Shown: piece by piece, positions 34,801 through 41,616 of the stretch | Position numbering within the stretch: position 1 is the stretch's first letter | Layout of the letters: each line of letters begins with the position of its first letter | Origin: UBA1737 sp964474685 | GTDB lineage: Bacteria > Bacillota_I > Bacilli_A > ML615J-28 > CAG-313 | Direction of reading: 5' to 3' | Assembly (NCBI GenBank): GCA_964474685.1 | Contig: CAYYTE010000002.1 | Location: 1-59,791, forward strand | Length of the DNA: 59,791 nucleotides | Position numbers and translations under genes: made by a program | Notes under the pieces: model-generated | What the model was told of the DNA's origin: nothing | The model's database searches: none | The model's input: the letters and a program-made list of their open reading frames with translations, nothing else

Positions 34801-35960
34801 AGCGTGATCCAAAGGATCCAAGTTTTAATCCAAAAAATAAGGATGATATTTGTGTTCCATTAAGAGATCGTATTGTTGGTAGATTTACATCAAAACCAGT
34901 TATTGCAAAGTCTAAACAACAAATCATTGGTGCTGGTGAATTTATAACAGAAGAAATTGCAGATGAGATTATTTCAGCAGGTGTTGAAGAAGTAGAAATT
35001 CGTACACTTCTTACTTGTGACGCAAGAGTCGGTGTTTGTGTAAAATGTTATGGTTCAGACCTTTCTACTACGGGTATTGTTGAAAAAGGCGAAGTTGTTG
35101 GTATTGTTGCCGCTCAATCTATTGGTGAACCAGGTACTCAGTTAACCATGCGTACATTCCACTCCGGTGGTGTTGCAAGTGCAGGTGATGATATTACTCA
35201 AGGTTTGCCTCGTGTACAAGAATTATTTGAAGCACGTGAGCCTAAGGGCGAAGCAATTATATCTGAAATTAAAGGTGTTGTTGAATACGTTCATCAAGCA
35301 AAAGATAATCGTGTTGAAATTAAAGTAAAGAGTATTTTAAATAATTCGGATAATGATAAGATTTATTTAACGGATAGTGGTAAGAGAGCATGTGTAGAAG
35401 AAGGGGAGAAAGTTGAACCAGGAGATTTATTATCTTTAGGTATGATTCATCCAAAGAAACTATTACGTGTTGCTTCTTGTGAAAAAGTAGCTGAATACAT
35501 TATTCAAGAAGTTCAAAAGGTATACAGAACTACTGCATCTGTTGATATTTCGGACAAGCATATTGAAATTATAGTAAAACAAATGTTACAAAAACTTGTC
35601 ATTATTGATGAGGGTGGTACAAATTTACTTCCTGGAACATTTATTTCTAAGACGGATTTATATGATGCAATAAAGTCATGTTATGATAGAGGATTACGTT
35701 GTCCTGTAGCAAAACCAGTTTTACTTGGTATTACCGCAGCTTCGTTAAAGTCTGACTCATTCCTTGCTGCAGCATCCTTCCAAGAAACTACAAGAGTATT
35801 AACTGAGGCCGCAATTCGTGGTAAAGTGGATAAACTTGAAGGTCTTAAAGAAAATATTATTATTGGTGGATTGATTCCAGCCGGTACCGGATTAATTCCG
35901 GAAGATAGTATTCATCTTTCAATGGATGAAAATGAACCCAAATATGCAATAAAAAAATAA
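31863..35960 (+). CDS. rpoC: RNA polymerase subunit beta-prime
   Basis: 1365 residues from a TTG start with AAGGGGTGA upstream; longer than the ~1200 of Bacillus. Zinc finger 1 (CNCGKTRKSIGEHRVCDKCGVE), the active-site NADFDGD at 508-514 with three Mg-binding Asp, bridge helix/trigger region (SGARGSSSNFTQLSGMRGLMAKPNGE), zinc finger 2 (CDARVGVCVKCYG) and QSIGEPGTQLTMRTFHSGG are intact. Extra length includes a ~30-residue stretch before KTAKELIDKKSPEAM and additions after the active site. Odd: the position following DGDQM, nearly always Ala (DQMAVH), is Pro517. Co-transcribed with rpoB (15-base gap). Confidence 0.95.
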   Translation: MSKYKSLQIGIASPEEIISWANPILRGKQFTYNPLKKDKVTYVDPETGENVEYTLKGEVKKQETINYRSLKPEKDGLFCEVIFGPTKDYQCNCGKTRKSIGEHRVCDKCGVELTESKVRRERMGYIALGSPVVHTWYLRNTSSKIAILLDLKAKEVEDITYQSSYIVTEVSEGLDSEDIFPGRILSEQEHAANNRHYIGKYKAMSGAEAIKYLLKNVDLKTLVPALREEIKTATKQRKEKIIKRLDIAEAFLNSPNKPEWMVMDVIPVIPPDLRPMVQLDGGRFASTDLNDLYLRIIGRNIRYHNQYVVKAPELLLKNERRLIQEAVDGLIDNSKRKNKAILDRNRPLKSLSDILRGKQGRFRQNLLGKRVDYSGRSVIAIGPDLKMYQCGIPREMALILFKPFIIAELRKQEAINPALGSGELSEKEALNPQLAASNREKAGIKTAKELIDKKSPEAMAALEKIIVEHPVLLNRAPTLHRLSIQAYEPVLVEGKAIRLYPLATTPFNADFDGDQMPVHVPLSKEAQTEARMLMLASKNIIAPKDGKPIVTPTQDMILGNYYLTIERSQHERVYSSIQDVWNAVLNCEVEFNEPIHVYQGEEEQIYRDIRFLKDEVEQGRAPSVARFVVEDREGHAFSTISEVEHAYEFGMIDFHTRFVIPARELGRNFVQLHLNDKEYLKEQADTIEYREKLDLNEELKKKYIITTYGKIIFNQIFPDGFAYVNEPTMDNLANGTPAHYFVDAGENYVDIIKNAKLVAPFKKKMLSMIITEVFRQSKLAETSKTLDKMKDLGFHYSTIAGVTISVFDVLELKSKNKIIQEADEKVKKYNELFHRGLMLSSERRRYAIDIWDKATDDIKNQISKVMAEKATVNDIFMMADSGARGSSSNFTQLSGMRGLMAKPNGEKMDIPVKACFREGMSMSEFFISTHGSRKGSTDTALKTAQSGYLTRRLVDVSQDVTITMDDCGTDRGIVVRTLYKRDPKDPSFNPKNKDDICVPLRDRIVGRFTSKPVIAKSKQQIIGAGEFITEEIADEIISAGVEEVEIRTLLTCDARVGVCVKCYGSDLSTTGIVEKGEVVGIVAAQSIGEPGTQLTMRTFHSGGVASAGDDITQGLPRVQELFEAREPKGEAIISEIKGVVEYVHQAKDNRVEIKVKSILNNSDNDKIYLTDSGKRACVEEGEKVEPGDLLSLGMIHPKKLLRVASCEKVAEYIIQEVQKVYRTTASVDISDKHIEIIVKQMLQKLVIIDEGGTNLLPGTFISKTDLYDAIKSCYDRGLRCPVAKPVLLGITAASLKSDSFLAAASFQETTRVLTEAAIRGKVDKLEGLKENIIIGGLIPAGTGLIPEDSIHLSMDENEPKYAIKK

Positions 35961-35963
35961 TAT

Positions 35964-36003
35964 AAAGGCTTTGTCATATAATTGACAAAGCCTTTGTTCT
36001 TTT
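35964..36003 (+). terminator. Terminator after rpoC, probably bidirectional
   Basis: AAAGGCTTTGTCA (35964-35976) and TGACAAAGCCTTT (35983-35995) form a perfect 13-bp stem. T-rich on the plus side, and A-rich on the left so that it can also end the minus-strand gene at 36017. Confidence 0.9.
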
Positions 36004-36016
36004 CTATAATTCGTTG

Positions 36017-36427
36017 TTAATTAAGTAAGAGTTTAAATTGGTATAAACTATTGAAGAATCGAGAAATATATAATGTAAGAAATAGAATCGTATAGAATAA
36101 GTATAATCCATTCTCTCTTATATCATCAAATAAAGTCTTCCAAGCGGAGTCATCGGAAACACGAAGGTTGAAAAAGAAGCTTTTCCATCGATAGACCGTA
36201 ACACTGATCATTTCTTTTAATGATGTGGTTGTGATTACAAATATGAATACCAATAGCACACCGATGATTGATGCGAACATAATAGCTTGATAAAGTGCCA
36301 TATAGTCGAGGTCATTGGGTCCATTGATAATTAAAAAAGAAATTATTTCAACTACAAAAGGAATAAAAAGAAGTGATAATATATAAACCCAGTTTCCTTT
36401 TAGTTTGTTTTGGTTTGTTTTGAACAT
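36017..36427 (-). CDS. Hypothetical three-TM membrane protein
   Basis: 136 residues. I do not recognise the family. Three or four hydrophobic segments (VYILSLLFIPFVVEIISFLII; AIMFASIIGVLLVFIFVITT; LYLFYTILFLTLYISRFF) and a soluble loop WKSFFFNLRVSDDSAWKTLFDDIRENG. The start is supported by GGAGG just upstream on the minus strand and by a promoter at 36460-36488. It converges on rpoC with a shared terminator and diverges from priA. Confidence 0.75.
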   Translation of the reverse strand: MFKTNQNKLKGNWVYILSLLFIPFVVEIISFLIINGPNDLDYMALYQAIMFASIIGVLLVFIFVITTTSLKEMISVTVYRWKSFFFNLRVSDDSAWKTLFDDIRENGLYLFYTILFLTLYISRFFNSLYQFKLLLN

Positions 36428-36459
36428 AATGGCCTCCGATTCCTTTTTTGTGATGCTTT

Positions 36460-36488
36460 ATTATATCACTTTTTTCGTAATAAAACAA
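36460..36488 (-). promoter_or_regulatory. Promoter of the minus-strand membrane gene
   Basis: On the minus strand TTGTTT, 17-base spacer, TATAAT. Confidence 0.6.
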
Positions 36489-36513
36489 TATAATATCAAT
36501 AATAGTTTAAATG

Positions 36514-36522
36514 TGGTATAAT
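36514..36522 (+). promoter_or_regulatory. Extended -10 promoter of priA
   Basis: TGGTATAAT with no good -35 box, 43 bases before the ATG; same form as the subtilase promoter. Confidence 0.55.
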
Positions 36523-36564
36523 AATTAATAGAAGTTTGTTGCTTATCAAACTAGGAGGAATTGC

Positions 36565-38883
36565 ATGGTAGCCAATATTGTAATAAATATATCGAATAGT
36601 TCTATTGACCAAGATTATGCATATGTAGTTCCTTCTTTTATGCACCCTTTTATTGCTATTGGCGCTCGTGTGGTGGTGCCTTTTGGAGAATCGAATCGTG
36701 AATCTATGGGGTATGTTGTTTCGATTTCAGAAGAACAGTCGTTTGATGGCCCCTTAAAATCAATTATTAAGCTTTTAGATTATGATCCTTTTTTAAGTGA
36801 AGAGGATATTGCTTTTGCAAAATTATTGAAAGATGAATTGATTTGCCCATTAGCAAGCATCTTAAATTGGATGTTACCAGATTTATTAAATATAAAAACT
36901 ACTCAAAAACTATATATTCCATCTTTACTCGCTCTTGACGCAAATTTAGCGATGGCAATTGGGCCAGATAAGATTATCACAGATGAAATTGAAAAGAAAT
37001 ATTCTGACGTTATAGCAAGAGAAATAATAAATAAAAATATTATTGTTAAAAGAGTTGTTGAACAACCGGATTTAAATAAATATCAAGAGGTTTATATATT
37101 TAACTTTGAAGCAAAAAAAGAAGTTATTTTGAATTATTCTGATAAAATTCAAAGACTTTTTTTAAAAAAGACGGATGAAGTTTGGCTTCCTCGACTAGAG
37201 TTTATGGATAAATATGATTTGTCTGGGTATTATTTTAATAAATTATTAAAGGATGGATTATTGTTGAAGAAGCAACAAGTTGTACCAAGACTTGCGAAAC
37301 TTGTTTTACCTATGTCTAATGATGTAAATAATTCTTCTGAAAAAAATGTGGATAACGTTTATAATTTAATCTCCTCTCCATTAAATAAACCAGTATTATA
37401 TGTACCTAGCGCCTATGGGGAACTTGAAGAAGTAATATTCAAAGTAATTGAAAATCTAGTGTCTATAACGAACAGACTTGTTATTTTTGTTCCAAATATT
37501 ACTTCGAGTTATGAAGTATATAATCGTTTACCTCAAAATTATCAAAAAATGTCTCGAGTGATTAATTCAAATATATCGAGTGGTGTCTATTATGATTTGT
37601 TTTTATCGATTATAAACAAAGAATGCTCCATAATTATTGCTACACCGAAAGCAGCGTTACTTCCAATATCGGATGTTCGTTATACATTTATGTTGGATTG
37701 TGAATCGAATCTATATTATAATGAGCAAAGTCCTATGTTTGATTTAAAATGGATTTTACAACAAAAAGCTAAGATTCATAATTCAAATTTAATAATGTGT
37801 TCTTTTCTACCACGTTTTATGGAGTATTGCAAAGCAATAAAGGATGAGTTTATTCTAAAAGATTTTCATTTAGAACAACCCGAACGTGACATCAAAGTGG
37901 TAGATATGAAAGAAGAACTTTTAAAGGGGAATAATCTAACTATTTCGAAAAGATTACAAAATGCTTTAAAAGAAAATATTGAAAATCAAAAAGTAACTAT
38001 TTTATTAATTAACCGGAAAGCTTATTATACTTCTTTTATATGTAGACATTGTGGAGAAACTCTAAAGTGTCCAAAATGTGGAGTGCTATTAGAGTATTCA
38101 AAAAAGCGTAATCAACTTTCTTGCCCTAATTGTTCTTTCCATACTCCTATGGTTGATAACTGCCCAATTTGTGGGTATAATGATTTTATGTATAGTGGAT
38201 TAGGAATGGAAAAAGTAGAAAATGACTTAAAACAGTTATTTCCTATTAGTAGGATTTATACTTTAGTGGATTCAAATTATAAGAACTTTTTTGCTTGTAA
38301 AGAAAAATTAGAAAAGCACCAATTGGATATCATTCTTACGAATGAGTCTTATAGTAGAATGCTTGAGACAAATGATATTCACACAATTGGTATTTTGCAG
38401 TTTGATTCGATATTGAAAGCACCAAACGTAGATGCTTATTCAAATGCTTACTCCTACTTAGTAACCGCAAGGCAAATGCTCGAGCAGGATGATTCTGGAA
38501 ATATGATTATCCAAACGTATGATATTCAAAATGATATTATTAAATATTTTATTACGAATAATTATCATGATTTTTTTATAAAAGAATTATCATCTAGAAA
38601 ACAATTATTTTATGAACCTTATTGTGAAATTAATCGGATTTTATTAAAAGGCAGTAATAAAAACTTGTTTGTAGAAGCAAACCAGTTAAAATATATAATC
38701 AAAGATATCTATCATAATCAAGTTTATGTATTAGGACCGAATTATAATTTAAAATATCAAGCGGTTCAGTTAATACTTAAATATGGAAAAGTGGATATAA
38801 CTCCAACTCTTAAAAAAATATATGAAGCATATAAGAAGAAACCTTATTCTATTATTATTGAAAGATATCCTAAGTATTTATAA
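36565..38883 (+). CDS. priA: PriA-like primosomal protein with degenerate helicase motifs
   Basis: 772 residues, normal PriA length. The N-terminal 3'-DNA-binding domain is good (YAYVVPSFMHPFIAIGARVVVPFGESNRESMGYVV). The two zinc-binding modules are complete with eight cysteines (C493, C496, C502, C505, C520, C523, C533, C536). The helicase motifs are not: where GxTGSGKT is expected there is YVPSAYGELEE (about 281-291); DEEH is LDCESN (377-382); the motif V GTQMIAKGHDFP and motif VI QVAGRAGRG positions read TNESYSRMLETNDIH and VTARQMLEQDDSG, while the following MIIQTYD is kept. So fork/DnaB-loading scaffold function may remain without ATP-driven unwinding. AGGAGGAA precedes the ATG; fmt follows, the usual order. 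Confidence 0.85.
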   Translation: MVANIVINISNSSIDQDYAYVVPSFMHPFIAIGARVVVPFGESNRESMGYVVSISEEQSFDGPLKSIIKLLDYDPFLSEEDIAFAKLLKDELICPLASILNWMLPDLLNIKTTQKLYIPSLLALDANLAMAIGPDKIITDEIEKKYSDVIAREIINKNIIVKRVVEQPDLNKYQEVYIFNFEAKKEVILNYSDKIQRLFLKKTDEVWLPRLEFMDKYDLSGYYFNKLLKDGLLLKKQQVVPRLAKLVLPMSNDVNNSSEKNVDNVYNLISSPLNKPVLYVPSAYGELEEVIFKVIENLVSITNRLVIFVPNITSSYEVYNRLPQNYQKMSRVINSNISSGVYYDLFLSIINKECSIIIATPKAALLPISDVRYTFMLDCESNLYYNEQSPMFDLKWILQQKAKIHNSNLIMCSFLPRFMEYCKAIKDEFILKDFHLEQPERDIKVVDMKEELLKGNNLTISKRLQNALKENIENQKVTILLINRKAYYTSFICRHCGETLKCPKCGVLLEYSKKRNQLSCPNCSFHTPMVDNCPICGYNDFMYSGLGMEKVENDLKQLFPISRIYTLVDSNYKNFFACKEKLEKHQLDIILTNESYSRMLETNDIHTIGILQFDSILKAPNVDAYSNAYSYLVTARQMLEQDDSGNMIIQTYDIQNDIIKYFITNNYHDFFIKELSSRKQLFYEPYCEINRILLKGSNKNLFVEANQLKYIIKDIYHNQVYVLGPNYNLKYQAVQLILKYGKVDITPTLKKIYEAYKKKPYSIIIERYPKYL

Positions 38884-38898
38884 GAAAGAAGAAAAAGT

Positions 38899-39831
38899 AT
38901 GATAAAAATTATATTTATGGGAACACCTGAATTTAGTGTTCCGATTTTAGAAGCATTAATATCAAATTATGATGTTGTTGCGGTGGTAACACAGCCAGAT
39001 AAATGTGTGGGACGCCATCACGAGTTAAAAGCCTCTCCTGTTAAGGAGTGCGCCTTGAAGCACAATATAAAAGTGTTTCAACCTGAAAAAATATCTACTT
39101 GCTATGATGAATTAATTGCATTAAAACCTGATTTACTTGTTACCGCCGCATATGGTCAGTTTATTGGCGAGAAGTTACTGAAGGCTCCTCTTTATAAAAG
39201 TATAAATGTTCATGGCTCCTTACTTCCTTCTTATAGAGGGGGTTCTCCCATTCAAACTGCGATTCTTAATGGCGATAAGGTGACAGGTATTACGATTATA
39301 TATATGGAGAAAAAAATGGATGCGGGTGACATTTTAGCGAAGCAAGAAGTTGCTATTACAGAAAATATGACATCCGGTGAATTATTTAATGAGTTATCTC
39401 TTGTTGGAAGAGATCTATTGTTAAATACTATTCCTTATATTATAAGTGGTAACATAAAGCAGGTTCCCCAAGATGAATCTTTAGTTTCTTTTGCTTATAA
39501 TATTACTAAGGAGCAAGAAGTAATTGATGTTTTGAATTCATCTGTTCAAATTCACAATCAAGTTCGAGCTTTTAATCCTTCTCCGATTGCTCATATAGTG
39601 ATAAAATCACTACAAGGGGATTTTGACAGTATTAAAATCTATGAAACTCGTTTATCGAAACTGACAACAAATAAATTACCTGGAACCCTTGTTGTTATTG
39701 ATAATAAACTATATTTAGCCTGTGGAGACAAGACTTTATTAGAACTCAAGATGGTTCAACCGAGTGGAAGAAAGCCTATGAGTGGTAGTGCTTTTATCCA
39801 AGGTGCTTTAAGAAAATATATGGAGGTGTAA
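38899..39831 (+). CDS. fmt: Methionyl-tRNA formyltransferase
   Basis: 310 residues, full length. Formylates initiator Met-tRNA using 10-formyl-tetrahydrofolate. The catalytic NVHGSLLPSYRGGSPIQ segment and the downstream MDAGDIL Asp are present, with the N-terminal IIFMGTPEFSVPILEAL Rossmann start and a C-terminal OB-like domain. Follows priA by 15 bases, as in most Bacilli; def and rsmB, frequent neighbours, are absent. Confidence 0.96.
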   Translation: MIKIIFMGTPEFSVPILEALISNYDVVAVVTQPDKCVGRHHELKASPVKECALKHNIKVFQPEKISTCYDELIALKPDLLVTAAYGQFIGEKLLKAPLYKSINVHGSLLPSYRGGSPIQTAILNGDKVTGITIIYMEKKMDAGDILAKQEVAITENMTSGELFNELSLVGRDLLLNTIPYIISGNIKQVPQDESLVSFAYNITKEQEVIDVLNSSVQIHNQVRAFNPSPIAHIVIKSLQGDFDSIKIYETRLSKLTTNKLPGTLVVIDNKLYLACGDKTLLELKMVQPSGRKPMSGSAFIQGALRKYMEV

Positions 39832-39832
39832 G

Positions 39833-40405
39833 ATGGAACAAAAACCGAAATTGTATTATTCACGCGAGGAAATGTTAGAGATGGATATTGCCATTTTGAA
39901 ATCTCGTGGGGTTGAATTAGAAGATATTGCTCAGATTAGTTATGAACATGAATCTAGATATTGCAAGGTAGATTATAATGCTTGCTTAGATAGTGTTAAA
40001 AAGATTCTTTCTTTAAGGGATGTATTTCATTTAGTTCAACTAGGTGCTGAGATAGACAGGTTAACGGAAGAACATTTATTTAAAGGTCCGATAGAAGACA
40101 TTATGCTTCATGATTTAGGAGTATTTGGTGTGGATGAAATCTTTGGATTAGATATTGCTAGGTTGTATGGTGCAATCGGGCAAACGAATTTTGGTGATAT
40201 CGATGTGAATAAACCAGGGATTGTTGCCTTATTAAATAAGGAAGGAAAAAAACCGGGGATTTGTCATACCTTTTTAGATGATATTGTGGGAGCTGTTGCG
40301 GCGGCAGCGTCGATTCGTGTTGCGCAAATTCTATCTGAAAATGAGGCTTTGGGAGAAAAAAGCCATCATAGTTTATTTGATAATAAAAATAGTGATGTTA
40401 AATAA
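39833..40405 (+). CDS. pgpA: PgpA/YutG-family phosphatidylglycerophosphatase
   Basis: 190 residues. Family signature: RGVELEDIAQISYEHESRY, KKILSLRDVFHLVQLGAEIDRL, HDLGVFGVDEIFGLDIARLYGAIGQTNFGDIDVNKPGI and HTFLDDIVGAVAAAASIRVAQ. PgpA removes phosphate from phosphatidylglycerol phosphate; the Bacillus YutG type lacks the large membrane region of the Gram-negative enzyme, as here. The ribosome site (GGAGGTG) lies inside the end of fmt and only one base separates the genes, so expression is coupled. Although it precedes a serine dehydratase it is not the SdaAB subunit: no ACT domain or GPSSSHT motif. Confidence 0.83.
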   Translation: MEQKPKLYYSREEMLEMDIAILKSRGVELEDIAQISYEHESRYCKVDYNACLDSVKKILSLRDVFHLVQLGAEIDRLTEEHLFKGPIEDIMLHDLGVFGVDEIFGLDIARLYGAIGQTNFGDIDVNKPGIVALLNKEGKKPGICHTFLDDIVGAVAAAASIRVAQILSENEALGEKSHHSLFDNKNSDVK

Positions 40406-40408
40406 TTT

Positions 40409-41611
40409 ATGGAAAGCATTCGTGAGTTATATAAAATAGGATATGGACCTTCGAGTTCTCATACTATGGGGCCACAAAAAGCTGCTGAAATATTTCTTTC
40501 TAGAAATAAACAAGCTACTTCTTTTGTAGTTACTTTATATGGGTCTCTAGCGTTTACTGGTAAAGGCCATTTGACAGATGAAGTGATTATAAGAACGCTT
40601 GGAAGTGACCGAACAAAAGTTATTTTTAATTATCAAGTAGTCTATAAATATCATACCAATGGAATGTTGTTTGAATCTTTTATTGAGAATAATAAGATTG
40701 ATGAATGGTTAGTTTTTTCTGTAGGTGGTGGAAGCTTAAAAGAATTAAATGAGCCAAGGGATAACGCTGTTGCTTCAATTTATCCTTTAGACAATCTAAC
40801 GGATATACTTAGTTTTTGTGAGAAAGAAAAGATTGATTTAGCAGAATATGTTCGAAGATGCGAAACTGATTCGATTATTCCTTATTTAACTGAAGTTTTA
40901 GATACAATGAAGAACACTATCAATAAAGGAATATTGAAAGAAGGAGTTCTTCCGGGGCCTTATATGGTTCCAAGGAAAGCAAATTCTTTTTATCAAAAAT
41001 ATCTTAAGACTCTTGATTTTTCAACCAAAGTATTTGCATATAGTTTAGGGGTTGCGGAAGAAAATGCGAGTGGTGGTTTGGTTGTGACGGCTCCTACATG
41101 TGGTTCGAGTGGAGTTGTTCCAAGTGTATTGTTTGCTCTTGATGAAATAAATCATTATACCAAAGAAGACCTCTTGAAGGCATTAATGGTTGGTGGTCTT
41201 ATTGGAAACCTAGCTAAGTCGAATGCATCGATATCAGGTGCTGAAGTTGGTTGTCAAGGAGAAATTGGAGTGGCTTGTGCCATGGCTAGTGCGATGTGTG
41301 CATATTTACAGAAAGGGACGAATGATTGTTGTGAATATGCGGCTGAAATCGCCTTAGAACACCATTTGGGGATGACTTGTGATCCTGTGGGTGGTCAAGT
41401 CCAAATTCCTTGTATCGAAAGAAATGCTATTGCTGCTTTAGCCGCAATCAATGCGAGTGATTATGCTCGAATTGCTGGAGGTGCTCATCGAGTTACTTTT
41501 GATAGTGTATTAGCGGTAATGAATAAAACAGGAAGAGATCTAGCAAAAAAATATAAAGAAACATCGACGGGTGGGTTAGCACTCAAACTAAAAAGAAAGG
41601 ATAAAAAATAA
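40409..41611 (+). CDS. sdaA: Single-chain iron-sulfur L-serine dehydratase
   Basis: 400 residues, shorter than the ~455 of E. coli SdaA. Deaminates L-serine to pyruvate and ammonia. The beta part comes first (GYGPSSSHTMGPQKAAEIF), then the alpha part. The three [4Fe-4S] ligands are C282 (GCQGE), C324 (TCDPV) and C335 (PCIERN), with the same 42- and 11-residue spacing known in the fused enzymes; APTCGSSGVVPSVLF is also intact. Starts 3 bases after pgpA with no good ribosome site, so it depends on coupling. Oxygen-sensitive cluster, consistent with an anaerobe. Confidence 0.92.
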   Translation: MESIRELYKIGYGPSSSHTMGPQKAAEIFLSRNKQATSFVVTLYGSLAFTGKGHLTDEVIIRTLGSDRTKVIFNYQVVYKYHTNGMLFESFIENNKIDEWLVFSVGGGSLKELNEPRDNAVASIYPLDNLTDILSFCEKEKIDLAEYVRRCETDSIIPYLTEVLDTMKNTINKGILKEGVLPGPYMVPRKANSFYQKYLKTLDFSTKVFAYSLGVAEENASGGLVVTAPTCGSSGVVPSVLFALDEINHYTKEDLLKALMVGGLIGNLAKSNASISGAEVGCQGEIGVACAMASAMCAYLQKGTNDCCEYAAEIALEHHLGMTCDPVGGQVQIPCIERNAIAALAAINASDYARIAGGAHRVTFDSVLAVMNKTGRDLAKKYKETSTGGLALKLKRKDKK

Positions 41612-41616
41612 TTCAT

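Noticed and set aside
39833..40405. Serine dehydratase beta subunit (SdaAB), because of the neighbouring sdaA
   Set aside because: The sequence matches PgpA/YutG (GVDEIFGLDIARLYGAIGQTNFG, HTFLDDIVGAV) and the next gene already contains both dehydratase halves.
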